Source of the DNA: Bin76 sp963665765
Lineage (GTDB): Bacteria > Actinomycetota > Acidimicrobiia > Spongiisociales > ZC4RG35
Assembly: GCA_963665765.1 (NCBI GenBank)
Contig: OY762464.1
Location: 1,984,001 to 2,048,000, forward strand
Direction of reading: 5' to 3'
Length of the DNA stretch: 64,000 nucleotides
Both the position numbers and the translations under genes were made by a program. The notes beneath the pieces are model-generated. The model saw only the letters and a list, made by a program, of their open reading frames with translations. It was not told the origin of the DNA and made no database searches. Shown here one piece after another: positions 19,791 through 29,327 of this stretch (the stretch's first letter is position 1; each line of letters begins with the position of its first letter).

Positions 19791-22574
19791 TCAGCTGGGG
19801 TCGTCGGGCGGCTCGCCGGTCGACAGGACGATGGTCACCGGGGCGCCGGATGGGACGTCGGTGCCCGGGGCGGGGTCGGTGCTGACCACTCGCTCCGCCT
19901 CCAGATCGGGGTGGGGAGCGTAGACCACAGTGGGTACCAGTGTCACTCCCGTCTCCTCCTCCAGTTCCCGGATGTTGTCCCGAACCTGGGCGATGGTGAG
20001 CCCGCTCCAATCGGGAAGCGACACCGTCTCGGGGGCTGGGCCGGAGGAGATGACCACAGTCACCTGATCGCCGGAGAAAACCTCGGTGCCCGGGGCGGGG
20101 TCGGTGCTGATCACTTGCTCGGAAGGGACTTGCGGATGAGGAGCATAGATGGCGTCCAGGATGATCAGCAGGGCGACCTCCTGTTCGAGTCGACGGGTGT
20201 CGTTGAGCACTTCGTCGATGGTTAACCCCGTCCAGTCGGGCAGCGGCGCGGAGGGGGGCGTGCCGGTGGAGACCTCCAATCTCACCGGTTCGGCTTGAAG
20301 GGCGGAGGTGCGGGACAACGGTTGCTGGGAAACGACCTCTCCGGCGGGAGCGGCGGAGTCCACGTCTACGATCTCCCAATTGAGTCGGGATCCGACCAAG
20401 GCGGTTTGGGCCGATTCCAGATCGAGTCCCACCACCCTGGGCACCAAGGTGGAGGGTCGCAGCCGGTAGCGGGCCAGCCCGGGGGGATCGGGTGGAAACC
20501 CGGTCGCTTCCACGTCTTGCAGCATCACCTCCATGAACTCCGCCCAGATGGGAGCGGGGACCGATCCTCCGTATACCCGCCGATGGGTCTCCCCGCCGAT
20601 CACCACATTTTCGAGCGGTATTTGGTTGTGCTCGTACCCGACCCAGACCGCGGTGGTATGGGTGGGGACGAAACCCACGTACCACGCGTCCCGAAAACCC
20701 TGGTGGGTGCCGGTTTTGCCGGCCTGGGGGCGTCCGATGGAGGCTCGGGAGGCGGTTCCCTCGGGAGTGGGTACCTTGGTGAGCGGGATCCGCACTGCGG
20801 CGAAGGCGGCGGGGTCTCCCTTGCTCTCGCGCTCCACCTCGTGCTCATAGAGAACGCGACCGTCCGGGGAGATCACCGAAGAGATGATGTAAGGCTCCGC
20901 CCACACTCCGTTGGTGGCGAAATTGGAGTAGGCCGACGCCATCTCCAGGGGACTGACCACCCCCGTGCCCAGCACTATGGAGAGCACCTGAGGAAGTTCG
21001 GATTGCACTCCCAGGCGGTTGGCGACCTCCGCCACCTTGACCGGTCCGATAATCTCCGACAGTTGGGCGTAGACGGTGTTGATGGAAGCGCTGGTGGCGT
21101 CTTCCAGAGTGAGAACCCCGTAGTTTCGGGTGCCCACATTGCGGACCGTCCAGATATCGGAGTCCTCCACGCACACGGTCGGGCACTGGATCTCAACCAC
21201 CGGAGGGGCGGGGAAGGCGGTCCCCAGGGAGATATTGCGTTCCAGAGCACCCAGCAGAGCGAAAGGCTTCATACTGGAGCCGGGGTTGCGTCGGCCCTGT
21301 ATGGCCAAGTCGAACTGGAGGAAGTCGAAAGGCAGGCCCGAGGCCATCACCTCCACCGCTCCCGTGTAGTTGTCCACGGTCACGATCGAGCCGGTGGGCG
21401 CGCAGGAATGCTCGGTGGAGTAGCTCTCCAAAAAAGAGAGGGGATCGGAAGGGAACAGCGTCTGGCAGAGGAGCAAATTCTGCTGGTAGTCGGGAAGGGG
21501 CATCCACCTTTCCAGCACCCGATAGGCTTCCCGCTGGAGAGTCAGATCCACCGTGGTCTCGATGCGGAGTCCCCCGCCTCCCTGGCATTCGGGATTGTCG
21601 GCGGCGCACCCGAAAATTGCCTTTTTCCTCTGCTCGGGGGTGTCTCCCAAAAAGGAGAAGCGGGGATGGTGGAGAAGCTGGCGGTTTACCTCGGCCACCA
21701 CATGATCCGCCCCTCCCCGCAACGGCAGGTGCTCGGCAATCCCGAGGGGGGAATTCTTCGCCACCTCTGCTTCCTCGGGATTGGCCCAGCCATTTTGCAC
21801 CATCAGGTCGATGATCAGATCCCGTCGATCTTCGACCCGTTCGGGGTGCGATCGGGGGTTGTAGAAGGCGGGATTCCTGATCAGCACCGCCAAGGTGGCC
21901 GCCTCCCCCAAGGTGATCTTCTCGATCGGCTTGGCGAAAAACTCGCGGGCGGCGGCGCTCACCCCGTAGGCGCCGGATCCGAAGTAGACCGAATTGAGAT
22001 AGAACTCCAGTATCTGGTCCTTGTGGTAGGTTCTCTCCAGATCGGTGGCTACGAAGGCTTCCCTGATCTTGCGCTCAATGGTGACCTCGTCTCCCACAAA
22101 GTGGTTCTTGGCCACCTGCTGGGTGATAGTGGACCCGCCCAGGTTGGTTTGATAGAGGAAGTTGTACACCGCGGTTCGGGCGATGGCCGTGAAGTCGATG
22201 CCCTGGTGCCGGTAGAAGTCGTCGTCCTCGGCTGCCAGCACCGCCCCGATCACCACCTGGGGAATCTGGGCCAGGGGGACGGGTTCCGAGACGCGTCCGT
22301 CGTGCAGTTCCGCCAGCAGTTCGCCGTCCGCCGCGTACACCCGGGAGACTCGCGAGAGGTCGGGCAAGGTGAGGTCTATTCGGGAAACGTCGGGGTCGAT
22401 CCTTCCTCTGACCTCCTTGAATACATCGAAGGCCGCGGTCACTCCCAAAAAGCCGAAGAGCACCACCCAGCCGGCGGCGATCACCATGATCGCCAGCAAG
22501 CCGGCCAGGGACGGCATCCATCGATCCCTGCGGTCCAGGGACTCGGCGCGGTGGAAGGGCGAGGGGCGCAACAT
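19791..22574 (-). CDS. Class A penicillin-binding protein with three PASTA repeats
   Basis: A 927-residue bifunctional peptidoglycan synthase. One transmembrane helix lies near residues 25-48. The glycosyltransferase 51 domain follows with AAEDDDFYRHQGID, GGSTITQQVAKN and the catalytic-region segment RKIREAFVATDLE. The transpeptidase domain has SSMKPF (SxxK, about residue 432), SASINTVYAQ (SxN) and AGKTGTHQGFRDAW (KTG, about residue 618). Three C-terminal PASTA units begin at VPRVVGLDLESAQ, LPDWTGLTIDEV and LPDWSGLTIAQV, and would sense uncross-linked wall or muropeptides outside the cell. The architecture is the PonA1/PonA2 type of Actinomycetota. The gene is divergent from the mutase gene and only 59 bases separate the two starts. 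Confidence 0.95.
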   Translation of the reverse strand: MLRPSPFHRAESLDRRDRWMPSLAGLLAIMVIAAGWVVLFGFLGVTAAFDVFKEVRGRIDPDVSRIDLTLPDLSRVSRVYAADGELLAELHDGRVSEPVPLAQIPQVVIGAVLAAEDDDFYRHQGIDFTAIARTAVYNFLYQTNLGGSTITQQVAKNHFVGDEVTIERKIREAFVATDLERTYHKDQILEFYLNSVYFGSGAYGVSAAAREFFAKPIEKITLGEAATLAVLIRNPAFYNPRSHPERVEDRRDLIIDLMVQNGWANPEEAEVAKNSPLGIAEHLPLRGGADHVVAEVNRQLLHHPRFSFLGDTPEQRKKAIFGCAADNPECQGGGGLRIETTVDLTLQREAYRVLERWMPLPDYQQNLLLCQTLFPSDPLSFLESYSTEHSCAPTGSIVTVDNYTGAVEVMASGLPFDFLQFDLAIQGRRNPGSSMKPFALLGALERNISLGTAFPAPPVVEIQCPTVCVEDSDIWTVRNVGTRNYGVLTLEDATSASINTVYAQLSEIIGPVKVAEVANRLGVQSELPQVLSIVLGTGVVSPLEMASAYSNFATNGVWAEPYIISSVISPDGRVLYEHEVERESKGDPAAFAAVRIPLTKVPTPEGTASRASIGRPQAGKTGTHQGFRDAWYVGFVPTHTTAVWVGYEHNQIPLENVVIGGETHRRVYGGSVPAPIWAEFMEVMLQDVEATGFPPDPPGLARYRLRPSTLVPRVVGLDLESAQTALVGSRLNWEIVDVDSAAPAGEVVSQQPLSRTSALQAEPVRLEVSTGTPPSAPLPDWTGLTIDEVLNDTRRLEQEVALLIILDAIYAPHPQVPSEQVISTDPAPGTEVFSGDQVTVVISSGPAPETVSLPDWSGLTIAQVRDNIRELEEETGVTLVPTVVYAPHPDLEAERVVSTDPAPGTDVPSGAPVTIVLSTGEPPDDPS

Positions 22575-22633
22575 ATAGGTAAAGGCCGGGGGTCGGGTAC
22601 GATTCCCCTAACAACCGCGAGCATATAGGGGTT

Positions 22634-24193
22634 ATGGACAAAACCGTTATTACCCCGGGAGGAGTGGTCCCCAAGGAGGTCTACACCCGCCCGGCCGACC
22701 CCGCCCGGCTCGGTCTGCCCGGAGAGTACCCCTTCACCCGAGGGCCCTATCCCTCCATGTATCGACATCGTCCTTGGACGATGCGCCAGTATGCGGGCTT
22801 CGGCACCGCCGAAACCTCCAACCGGAGATTCCATGCCCTGCTGGAGGCCGGGCAGACGGGCTTGTCGGTGGCTTTCGACCTGCCCACCCAGATGGGCCTC
22901 GACTCCGACCACCCTCTGGCCCGAGGGGAGGTCGGGCGAGTGGGGGTCGCCATAGACACCCTGGCTGACATGCATCGCCTCTTCCGGGACATTCCCCTTC
23001 AGGAAGTATCCACTTCCATGACCATCAATTCCACCGCTCCGATCCTGCTGCTGCTCTATGAATTGGTGGCCGAATCGCAGGGGGCGAAATCCGAGGCTCT
23101 ACGAGGCACGGTGCAAAACGACATGCTGAAGGAATACATAGCCCGAGGCACCTACATCTATCCTCCCGGGCCGTCGATGAGGCTGGTCACCGATCTGATC
23201 GCCTATGCCTCCTCCCATCTTCCGCTGTGGAACCCCATCTCGGTGTCGGGATATCACATCCGCGAGGCGGGCGCCACGGCCCCCGAGGAATTGGCGTTCA
23301 CCATCGCCAACGGGATCGCCTACGTGCGGATGGCGATGGAGGCCGGATTGGCGGTGGACGACTTCGCTCCCCGCATCTCCTTTTTTTGGAACAGCCACAG
23401 CCATCTCTTCGAGGAGGCAGCCAAATTCCGCGCCGCTCGCCGGATCTGGGCGCGGACCATGAAAAAGGTCTTCGGCGCCCGCTCCCCGACGTCTCAGCGG
23501 ATGCGTTTCCATGCCCAGACCGCCGGGAGCAGCCTCACCGCCCTACAACCGGAGAACAACATCGTCCGCACCACCGTGCAAGCCTTGGCGGCGGTGTTGG
23601 GGGGCGCCCAATCGCTTCACACCAATGGTTTCGACGAGGCTCTCGGTCTTCCTACCCGGCATTCGGCCACCCTGGCGCTGCGCACTCAGCAAATCCTGGC
23701 CCACGAGTCCGGGCTCACCGACACGGTCGATCCCCTGGCGGGTTCTTTCTATATCGAGTCTCTGACCGACGCCTTGGAAGAGGAGGCCACTTTATTGCTG
23801 GAAAAGATCGAACAAATGGGTGGAGCGGTGCACGCCGTGGGATGGATGCAGGCTCGAATCGAAGAATCCGCCTACCGCGCGGCGCGGGGTGTCGCCGACG
23901 GCACCATTAAAGTGGTGGGGGTGAACAAGTTCACCGACGACAGTTCGCCTGATCTTTCGATCAGCCGCTCCGATCCTCGACTGGAGGCGTCCCAGTTGCA
24001 GCGGTTGACAACTCATCGCGGCGATCGCAACCAGAGGGCAGTGGATAGTTCCCTGCGAACCTTGGGGCAGGCAACCCGGGGAGACGGCAACCTTCTGTAC
24101 CCCATGAAAGGGGCATTGGCGGCCGGAGCCACTCTGGGGGAGGTTTCCGGTGTGCTGCGGGAGGCTTTCGGCTCGCACCGGCCGGGATCATGA
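22634..24193 (+). CDS. Methylmalonyl-CoA mutase family, large-subunit catalytic domain
   Basis: A 519-residue acyl-CoA mutase TIM-barrel domain without the B12-binding domain. It carries EYPFTRGPYPSMYRHRPWTM, RQYAGFGTAETSN, AFDLPTQMGLDSDHP, EVSTSMTINSTAP and SVSGYHIREAGAT. The length equals the barrel alone, so it needs a separate cobalamin-binding small subunit, which is not in this window. Substrates in the family include methylmalonyl-, isobutyryl-, ethylmalonyl- and 2-hydroxyisobutyryl-CoA; the PYPSMY segment is closer to methylmalonyl-type enzymes, but this is not decisive. Its cofactor demand fits the B12 uptake operon at the right of the window. The stop overlaps the next start by four bases. 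Confidence 0.9.
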   Translation: MDKTVITPGGVVPKEVYTRPADPARLGLPGEYPFTRGPYPSMYRHRPWTMRQYAGFGTAETSNRRFHALLEAGQTGLSVAFDLPTQMGLDSDHPLARGEVGRVGVAIDTLADMHRLFRDIPLQEVSTSMTINSTAPILLLLYELVAESQGAKSEALRGTVQNDMLKEYIARGTYIYPPGPSMRLVTDLIAYASSHLPLWNPISVSGYHIREAGATAPEELAFTIANGIAYVRMAMEAGLAVDDFAPRISFFWNSHSHLFEEAAKFRAARRIWARTMKKVFGARSPTSQRMRFHAQTAGSSLTALQPENNIVRTTVQALAAVLGGAQSLHTNGFDEALGLPTRHSATLALRTQQILAHESGLTDTVDPLAGSFYIESLTDALEEEATLLLEKIEQMGGAVHAVGWMQARIEESAYRAARGVADGTIKVVGVNKFTDDSSPDLSISRSDPRLEASQLQRLTTHRGDRNQRAVDSSLRTLGQATRGDGNLLYPMKGALAAGATLGEVSGVLREAFGSHRPGS

Positions 24194-25563
24194 TTCGTTT
24201 CGGTGGTTCCCACGGTCCCACTTTCGTAATCGTGGGAGGAGGGCCGGGCGGCGTCATGGCGGCCACCACGGCCGCTTCTCTGGGCGCCAGGGTGGTTTTG
24301 GTGGAGGACTCGGTGGTGGGCGGGGGCGCGCATCTGTGGGATTGCATTCCCTCCAAGACGATGGCCGCCACGGCCGCCACCAAGGCGCTGGTCGACCGGG
24401 CCGAACGTCTGGGAGTGGTGGGCGCCTCCGGATATGTTGATCAGAAGCGGCTGTCGGAACGCATCAAGAATATCTGGAGCGACATCAACATCGGCTTTCT
24501 GGAGTTGCTGCTGTCCCAGGATGTGCAGATCGTTCGGGGTCGGGGGCGTTTGACGGGCAAGAATCGGGTGGCGGTCGATACCGAAGAGGAGACCCTGGAG
24601 TTTGGGTTCGATTTCTGTTTGATCTCCACCGGTTCCGCACCCCGCGTTCCCGACTGGGCGCCGGTGGACGGGGAGCGGATCCTCACCACTCGTCAGGTGT
24701 ATGACATGGAAGAGGTCCCCGATCACTTGGTGATAGTCGGGTCGGGGGTGACGGGAGTCGAATTCACCCACATTTTCCAGTCTCTGGGCAGTGAGATCAC
24801 CCTGATTGTCAGCCAGCAGCAGATACTGCCCCACCGCGATCCGGAAGTGGCGTCCGTGTTGCAGCAGGAGTTTCTCAATAGAGGTGTGAAAATGGTGATC
24901 GGCGCCTATGCCAGCGGCGTTTCGCGCACCGAGGACGGGGTGCTGGTGGAGTGCAATGACGGGCGGCGGGTGGAAGGAAGCCATGTCTTGCTGGCGGTGG
25001 GTTCGGTGCCCCTCACCAGGGGAATCGGTTTGGAAGAGGTGGAGATAGAACTCTCAAGGAGCGGCCATATAAATGTGGACGCCTACCAGCGCACCTCGGT
25101 CAGGAACATCTATGCCGCCGGGGACTGCACGGGGCGTATGCCGCTATCTTCGGTGGCCTCCCTGCAAGGTCGCAAAATCGCGCACCATGCCCTCGGATAT
25201 CCGGTTACCCCCCTTGACTATTCCAATGTGGCGGCGGCGGTGTTTACCTCTCCGGAGATCGCTTCGGTGGGACTGGAGGATGTGACGGCCGCCGCCAAGG
25301 GCCGCAAGGTCCGAACCACCAAGGTTCCGTTCGCCACCAACCCTCGGAGTGTCCTGCAGGGAGAGGAGAAGGGATTTGTGAAAGTTATCTCCGATCCGGC
25401 TACGCGGGTGGTGTTGGGGGGCACCATCGTGGGACACCGCGCATCGGATTTGATCGGCATTTTGGCCTTGGCCGTCCAGGCCGATGTCACCACCGATAAC
25501 CTGTTGGAGGCCCTGATGGTGCATCCCTCCCTTTCGGAAAGCATCAGCGAAGCCGCCGAATAA
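24190..25563 (+). CDS. LpdA-like FAD/NAD(P)-dependent oxidoreductase lacking the redox disulfide
   Basis: A 457-residue pyridine nucleotide-disulfide oxidoreductase family member. The FAD-binding motif is VIVGGGPGGVMAA, the NAD(P) motif is VIVGSGVTGVEF, and the second FAD motif is NIYAAGDCTG. The usual CxxxxC is AHLWDC, so the first cysteine is Ala and lipoamide reduction is unlikely. HPSLSE keeps the His and Glu of the C-terminal pair. Overall the text resembles mycobacterial LpdA (Rv3303c), an NAD(P)H:quinone reductase, more than true lipoamide dehydrogenase (from memory). It overlaps the mutase stop by four bases, so it is co-translated with a B12-dependent mutase; a role in reducing the cobalamin of the mutase is a speculative possibility. 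Confidence 0.88.
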   Translation: MIRFGGSHGPTFVIVGGGPGGVMAATTAASLGARVVLVEDSVVGGGAHLWDCIPSKTMAATAATKALVDRAERLGVVGASGYVDQKRLSERIKNIWSDINIGFLELLLSQDVQIVRGRGRLTGKNRVAVDTEEETLEFGFDFCLISTGSAPRVPDWAPVDGERILTTRQVYDMEEVPDHLVIVGSGVTGVEFTHIFQSLGSEITLIVSQQQILPHRDPEVASVLQQEFLNRGVKMVIGAYASGVSRTEDGVLVECNDGRRVEGSHVLLAVGSVPLTRGIGLEEVEIELSRSGHINVDAYQRTSVRNIYAAGDCTGRMPLSSVASLQGRKIAHHALGYPVTPLDYSNVAAAVFTSPEIASVGLEDVTAAAKGRKVRTTKVPFATNPRSVLQGEEKGFVKVISDPATRVVLGGTIVGHRASDLIGILALAVQADVTTDNLLEALMVHPSLSESISEAAE

Positions 25564-26066
25564 CCGCCGGCCGGCCGCCTTACCCACCCCCGCGGCCTCG
25601 CCCTCCCCAACCTCCCAAGCCTCGCGAAAAATCGAGGTCATCAGCGGTTGAATCCCTCCCGATCATATCCCATAATGTTCAATAGCCGTATCACCTCTCG
25701 GTCCCCCCCGACGTCGTTGGGACCGTTTTGAAGGGATCATCTCTCTGGGACAAAAGTCCCCGCCGAGCGGGCAGTCGCGTCCCAACCATGGCTAGGTGGA
25801 TGGCGGGGGCGGGCCCTGAGGTGAAGTGCGGTTAGGCGAAATTCGCGAGATAGGACGGTGAAATGGGGCTGTGGGCGGTGGGAGCGAACACGGCCCCGGG
25901 GCGGGCATCCGGTGGCCGGCCGGGGCGGGTTTGATGACACCGCCGGGATCGTCGGTTCTTTGTCGGGTGCGCCGCACAGCCAACCTCCTCGCGGTGGTCG
26001 GTTGGGACGCCGGTGCCTGCTGTCGGGCCGAACCACCATCATCCCGCACATGGGCCGATCCGCGGG
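25564..26066. other. Long intergenic region upstream of pafA
   Basis: About 500 bases without a family-like reading frame. A small hairpin, GGGAC-AAAA-GTCCC, lies at 25747-25760. The frame open upstream of pafA does not look like a PafA extension. No prcA, pup or dop remnant was recognised here. Confidence 0.5.
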
Positions 26067-26072
26067 TAGCAT
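26067..26072 (+). promoter_or_regulatory. -10 box of the pafA operon
   Basis: TAGCAT ends eight bases before ATG 26081, predicting a leaderless pafA mRNA and supporting that start over upstream codons in the same frame. Confidence 0.5.
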
Positions 26073-26080
26073 CTTGGGCG

Positions 26081-27436
26081 ATGGAGCGGCGCATCTTCGG
26101 CATCGAAAGTGAGTACGGGGTCACTTTCACTTTGCGCGGACAGCGGCGGCTCAGCCCGGACGAAGTGGCCAGGTATCTGTTCCGGCGGGTGGTCAGTTGG
26201 GGGCGCTCCTCCAATGTCTTCTTGGAGAACGGCGCTCGACTCTATCTCGATGTGGGTTCCCATCCTGAGTACGCCACTCCCGAATGCGACTCGATCGATG
26301 ACGTGATCGTTTACGACCGGGCGGGGGAGCGGTTTCTGGAAAGCCTGATCAACTCGGCAGAGGACCGTCTGTCGTCCGAAGGGGTCAAGGGCCAGATCTT
26401 TTTGTTCAAGAACAACACCGACTCGGCGGGCAACAGCTATGGGTGTCACGAGAATTATCTGATCAGCCGCGCCAAGGACTTTGAGCGCACGGTCAGCATT
26501 CTCCTGCCCTTCCTGGTAACCAGACAGATATTTTTGGGGGCGGGCAAGCTTCATCAGAGCCCTCGGCAGGTGAGTTATTCGATCGCCCAGCGGGCCGATC
26601 ACATCTGGGAGGGAATCTCGTCTGCCACCACCCGCAGCCGGCCGATCATCAACACCCGGGATGAGCCTCACGCCGATCCCGACCGATATCGTCGGCTGCA
26701 TCTGATTGCCGGCGACTCCAACATGAGCGAGTATGCCACCTATGTCAAGATAGGAACCATGCTGGCCCTGTTGCAGATGGTCGAGGGTGATGTGGTGTTT
26801 CGAGACCTTACTCTGGAGAATCCGATCAAGGCGATCCGACAGATCTCCCACGATCTGACCTGCTCCACCAATGTCCGGCTCCAGAACGGAAGGCTGATGT
26901 CGGCCCTGGACATCCAGTGGGAATACTTCGATCGCGTAACTCGGTACGCTCAGCAGCCCGGGTTTCCACCCGAGGTCCAAAGGGCAGTGGATCGCTGGGA
27001 ACATCTGCTGACCGGCTTGGAAAAGGATCCGTTCAGCCTTGATCGGGAGGTCGACTGGGTGATCAAATATCGGCTGTTGGAGGAGTACCGAGAGAGGAGG
27101 GGGGTCTCGGAGAAGGATTCCCGGCTGGCTTTGGTCGACCTTTCCTATCATGACGTGGATCGCAGTCGAGGCCTGTATTACCTTCTGGAGCGACATGGCC
27201 TGGTGGACAAGATAATCACCGATGACCAGGTGTCACGGGCACAGACCCGACCTCCCCAAACCACCCGGGCTCGGTTGAGGGGCGCCTTCATCAAAGCGGC
27301 CAAGGCCCGCCGACGGGACTTCACGGTTGATTGGATGCATCTCAAATTGAACGATCAGACCCAGCAGACCATGCTGTGCAAGGACCCCTTCCGCTCCCAC
27401 GATGAACGGGTCGAGCGGTTCATCGAGTCGCTCTAG
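26081..27436 (+). CDS. pafA: Pup--protein ligase PafA
   Basis: A 451-residue ligase that joins the C-terminal glutamate of Pup to lysines of proteins destined for the proteasome. The N-terminus MERRIFGIESEYGV is the canonical PafA/Dop nucleotide and Mg-binding start, which fixes ATG 26081 as the initiation codon. Asp57 in GARLYLDVGSHPEYATPECD is the position of the catalytic aspartate (Asp64 of the mycobacterial enzyme). KNNTDSAGNSYGCHENY and GAGKLHQSPRQVSYSIAQR are also typical. The large Dop-specific loop is absent, so it is PafA rather than Dop. pafB starts eight bases after the stop. pup, dop and the proteasome core genes are not upstream. Confidence 0.97.
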   Translation: MERRIFGIESEYGVTFTLRGQRRLSPDEVARYLFRRVVSWGRSSNVFLENGARLYLDVGSHPEYATPECDSIDDVIVYDRAGERFLESLINSAEDRLSSEGVKGQIFLFKNNTDSAGNSYGCHENYLISRAKDFERTVSILLPFLVTRQIFLGAGKLHQSPRQVSYSIAQRADHIWEGISSATTRSRPIINTRDEPHADPDRYRRLHLIAGDSNMSEYATYVKIGTMLALLQMVEGDVVFRDLTLENPIKAIRQISHDLTCSTNVRLQNGRLMSALDIQWEYFDRVTRYAQQPGFPPEVQRAVDRWEHLLTGLEKDPFSLDREVDWVIKYRLLEEYRERRGVSEKDSRLALVDLSYHDVDRSRGLYYLLERHGLVDKIITDDQVSRAQTRPPQTTRARLRGAFIKAAKARRRDFTVDWMHLKLNDQTQQTMLCKDPFRSHDERVERFIESL

Positions 27437-27444
27437 GTGTACCG

Positions 27445-28380
27445 ATGAGGAAGAGAGAACGCCTGCTCAATCTGCTCTGCCTATTGTGGTCGAGCAAGCG
27501 CCGGTTCACCCGCGAGGAGATATTCCGGCACATGGCCCCCTATCGGAATTACGCCAATCCCGAAACCGCCCGGCGGACCTTTGAGAGAGACAAGAAGGCC
27601 TTGCGGCAGGTGGGATTTGACATTCAGACCAGCCCGCCCGAGGAAGGACCGGCCACCTACGTACTTGTCCAACCCAACGATGCCCTGGGTCAGATGGAAC
27701 TGACCGAATCGGAGCGGATGGCCCTGGCGGTTTCGGTGGCGATGGTGAATCTGGGGGGCGCCCTCCCGGTGGACCGCACGCTGGTCAAGCTGGGCGTCGG
27801 AACCTCGGGCGAGATGGAGGCGATGAATCTTGACATGGGCGATCTGGAGACCGAGAAGGTACATGACCTGCTCAACGCCGTGCAATCCCGGTCGCAGGTT
27901 TTCTTCGACTACAAGGGACGCCGGCGCCGCCGAGTGGAGCCGCTTCGGATACTCAATCACCGGGGCCGCTGGTATGTGCAAGCTCGCGAAGACGGCACCG
28001 ACAAGGTGTTTCGGATCGACCGCCTGAGTGGGCTATATGTCTCCGGCCGGGGGAATATGTACGACCTGGGGCCTGTTCCCGATGGGCCGAATATCCTCAC
28101 CGCCGAGCCGTGGGAGTTTGGAGAGGAGGCGGCGGTGGAAACGACGGTTCGTTTCGATGCCGAATCGGCTTGGTATGTGCGACCCCGAATTCCGTCCAAC
28201 GCTCGGATCACAGAGGAGGGCGACGGGTCCCTGACGGTGGTAACCGAGGTCACCGACCGGGCTGCCTTTTTCTACTGGATGCTGGATTTCGCTTCGGATG
28301 GGGAGATCGTTTCCCCCGAATCGATGCGCCGGGAGATGGTGGAGTGGGTGAGAAAATCGGTGGAGGACGCCCGCCCGTGA
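27445..28380 (+). CDS. pafB: WYL-domain transcriptional regulator PafB
   Basis: A 311-residue regulator. An N-terminal winged helix region (KRERLLNLLCLLWSSKRRFT, then TFERDKKALRQVGFDI) precedes the WYL domain, which here reads FFDYKGRRRRRVEPLRI and GRWYVQAREDGTDK with VFRIDRLSGLYV. In mycobacteria PafB and PafC act together as a transcription activator of DNA-damage genes and do not regulate pupylation itself. The gene follows pafA by eight bases, and its stop overlaps the GTG of pafC by three bases. Order and spacing are those of the classical paf operon. Confidence 0.93.
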   Translation: MRKRERLLNLLCLLWSSKRRFTREEIFRHMAPYRNYANPETARRTFERDKKALRQVGFDIQTSPPEEGPATYVLVQPNDALGQMELTESERMALAVSVAMVNLGGALPVDRTLVKLGVGTSGEMEAMNLDMGDLETEKVHDLLNAVQSRSQVFFDYKGRRRRRVEPLRILNHRGRWYVQAREDGTDKVFRIDRLSGLYVSGRGNMYDLGPVPDGPNILTAEPWEFGEEAAVETTVRFDAESAWYVRPRIPSNARITEEGDGSLTVVTEVTDRAAFFYWMLDFASDGEIVSPESMRREMVEWVRKSVEDARP

Positions 28381-29315
28381 CCTACGCGCAGCCCTTGGGT
28401 GGACTTGGTCGGCTGTTGATGGTGATTCCGTGGCTCATCACGGAAAGGGAGGCGCCGATCGAGGAGATGGAGAGGCGGTTCGCCATCAAACCGGAGCAGT
28501 TGGTGAGGGACATGGAGGCCCTCAACGAGGTCGACTTCTTCGTCAGCCCCGAGCAGCGATTCACGGTGGAGATAAGCGGCGAGCGAGTCAAAGTGCTGGA
28601 AGCCCCCAATTTTCCCGCCACTCCCGGGTTGCTTCCTTTCGAGGCCCTGGCTTGCCTGGTGGCCGCCAAAGCCGCCCTGGAAATGAATCCCGAGGCCCCA
28701 GATCTGAGGTCGGCGGCCGAGAAACTGGAGAAAGCGATCCTCCCGGAGGCGGCCAAGGCTCTGCGGATACTGGCCGGCGCCAGTCCTCCCTGGGTGAGCC
28801 AATTGCGGGAGTGGACCAAGGACCGCCGGGTAATCGGGGTGCGATACCGTTCCACCGACAAGGGCGAATTGTCTGATCGGGAGGTGGAGCCCTGGCAGGT
28901 GTACCGGTGGATGGGAGTCTGGTATCTGTGGGGATACAGCCGCACCAAGGGTCAGCCCCGGCGCTACCGGGTGGACGGGATCCAACGGGCCAAGCCCACC
29001 GGCGAGAGTTTCAGTCGTCCCCGGCGAGTTCCCTCTCCTCCCACCGCCTATCGTCCTGCTCCCGGCGACCACCGGGTGGTGTTCTGCATCCGGCCGGAGG
29101 GACGCTGGATCACCGAGCCCTACGCGATGCGGATCCTTTCCGAAGACCAGGAGGGGGCGGTCCGGGCCGAATTCCACACCCGCGATCCGCGGATCGCCGC
29201 CCGCCTGGCCCTGCGACTCGGACCCAACCTGAAGATTGTGGAGGGTGACGCGGCCCGCCAGGCCTTGGCCGAGATGGCAGCATCCGTGCTGCAACGTTAT
29301 GAAGGGGCCGGGTAG
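28377..29315 (+). CDS. pafC: WYL-domain transcriptional regulator PafC
   Basis: A 312-residue partner of PafB. The GTG start at 28377 overlaps the pafB stop (GTGA). This start gives the N-terminus TYAQPLGGLGRLLMVIPWLI, then a winged helix with EEMERRFAIKPEQLVRDMEAL. The WYL domain reads VIGVRYRSTDKGELSDREVE and GVWYLWGYSRTKGQPRRYRV, with a further C-terminal domain after it. Longer upstream readings in this frame run inside pafB and are not supported. The TAG stop forms the first part of TAGGAT, the probable -10 box of the next gene. Confidence 0.92.
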   Translation: MTYAQPLGGLGRLLMVIPWLITEREAPIEEMERRFAIKPEQLVRDMEALNEVDFFVSPEQRFTVEISGERVKVLEAPNFPATPGLLPFEALACLVAAKAALEMNPEAPDLRSAAEKLEKAILPEAAKALRILAGASPPWVSQLREWTKDRRVIGVRYRSTDKGELSDREVEPWQVYRWMGVWYLWGYSRTKGQPRRYRVDGIQRAKPTGESFSRPRRVPSPPTAYRPAPGDHRVVFCIRPEGRWITEPYAMRILSEDQEGAVRAEFHTRDPRIAARLALRLGPNLKIVEGDAARQALAEMAASVLQRYEGAG

Positions 29316-29318
29316 GAT
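29313..29318 (+). promoter_or_regulatory. -10 box of the molybdoenzyme gene
   Basis: TAGGAT overlaps the pafC stop codon and ends nine bases before ATG 29328. The gene may therefore be transcribed separately from the paf operon. Confidence 0.4.
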
Positions 29319-29327
29319 TGCCTTCTA

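Noticed and set aside
20295..22628. A 777-codon plus-strand frame opposite the penicillin-binding protein gene
   Set aside because: The minus strand has complete catalytic and PASTA motifs; the plus-strand translation is low-complexity Gly/His/Arg without domains.
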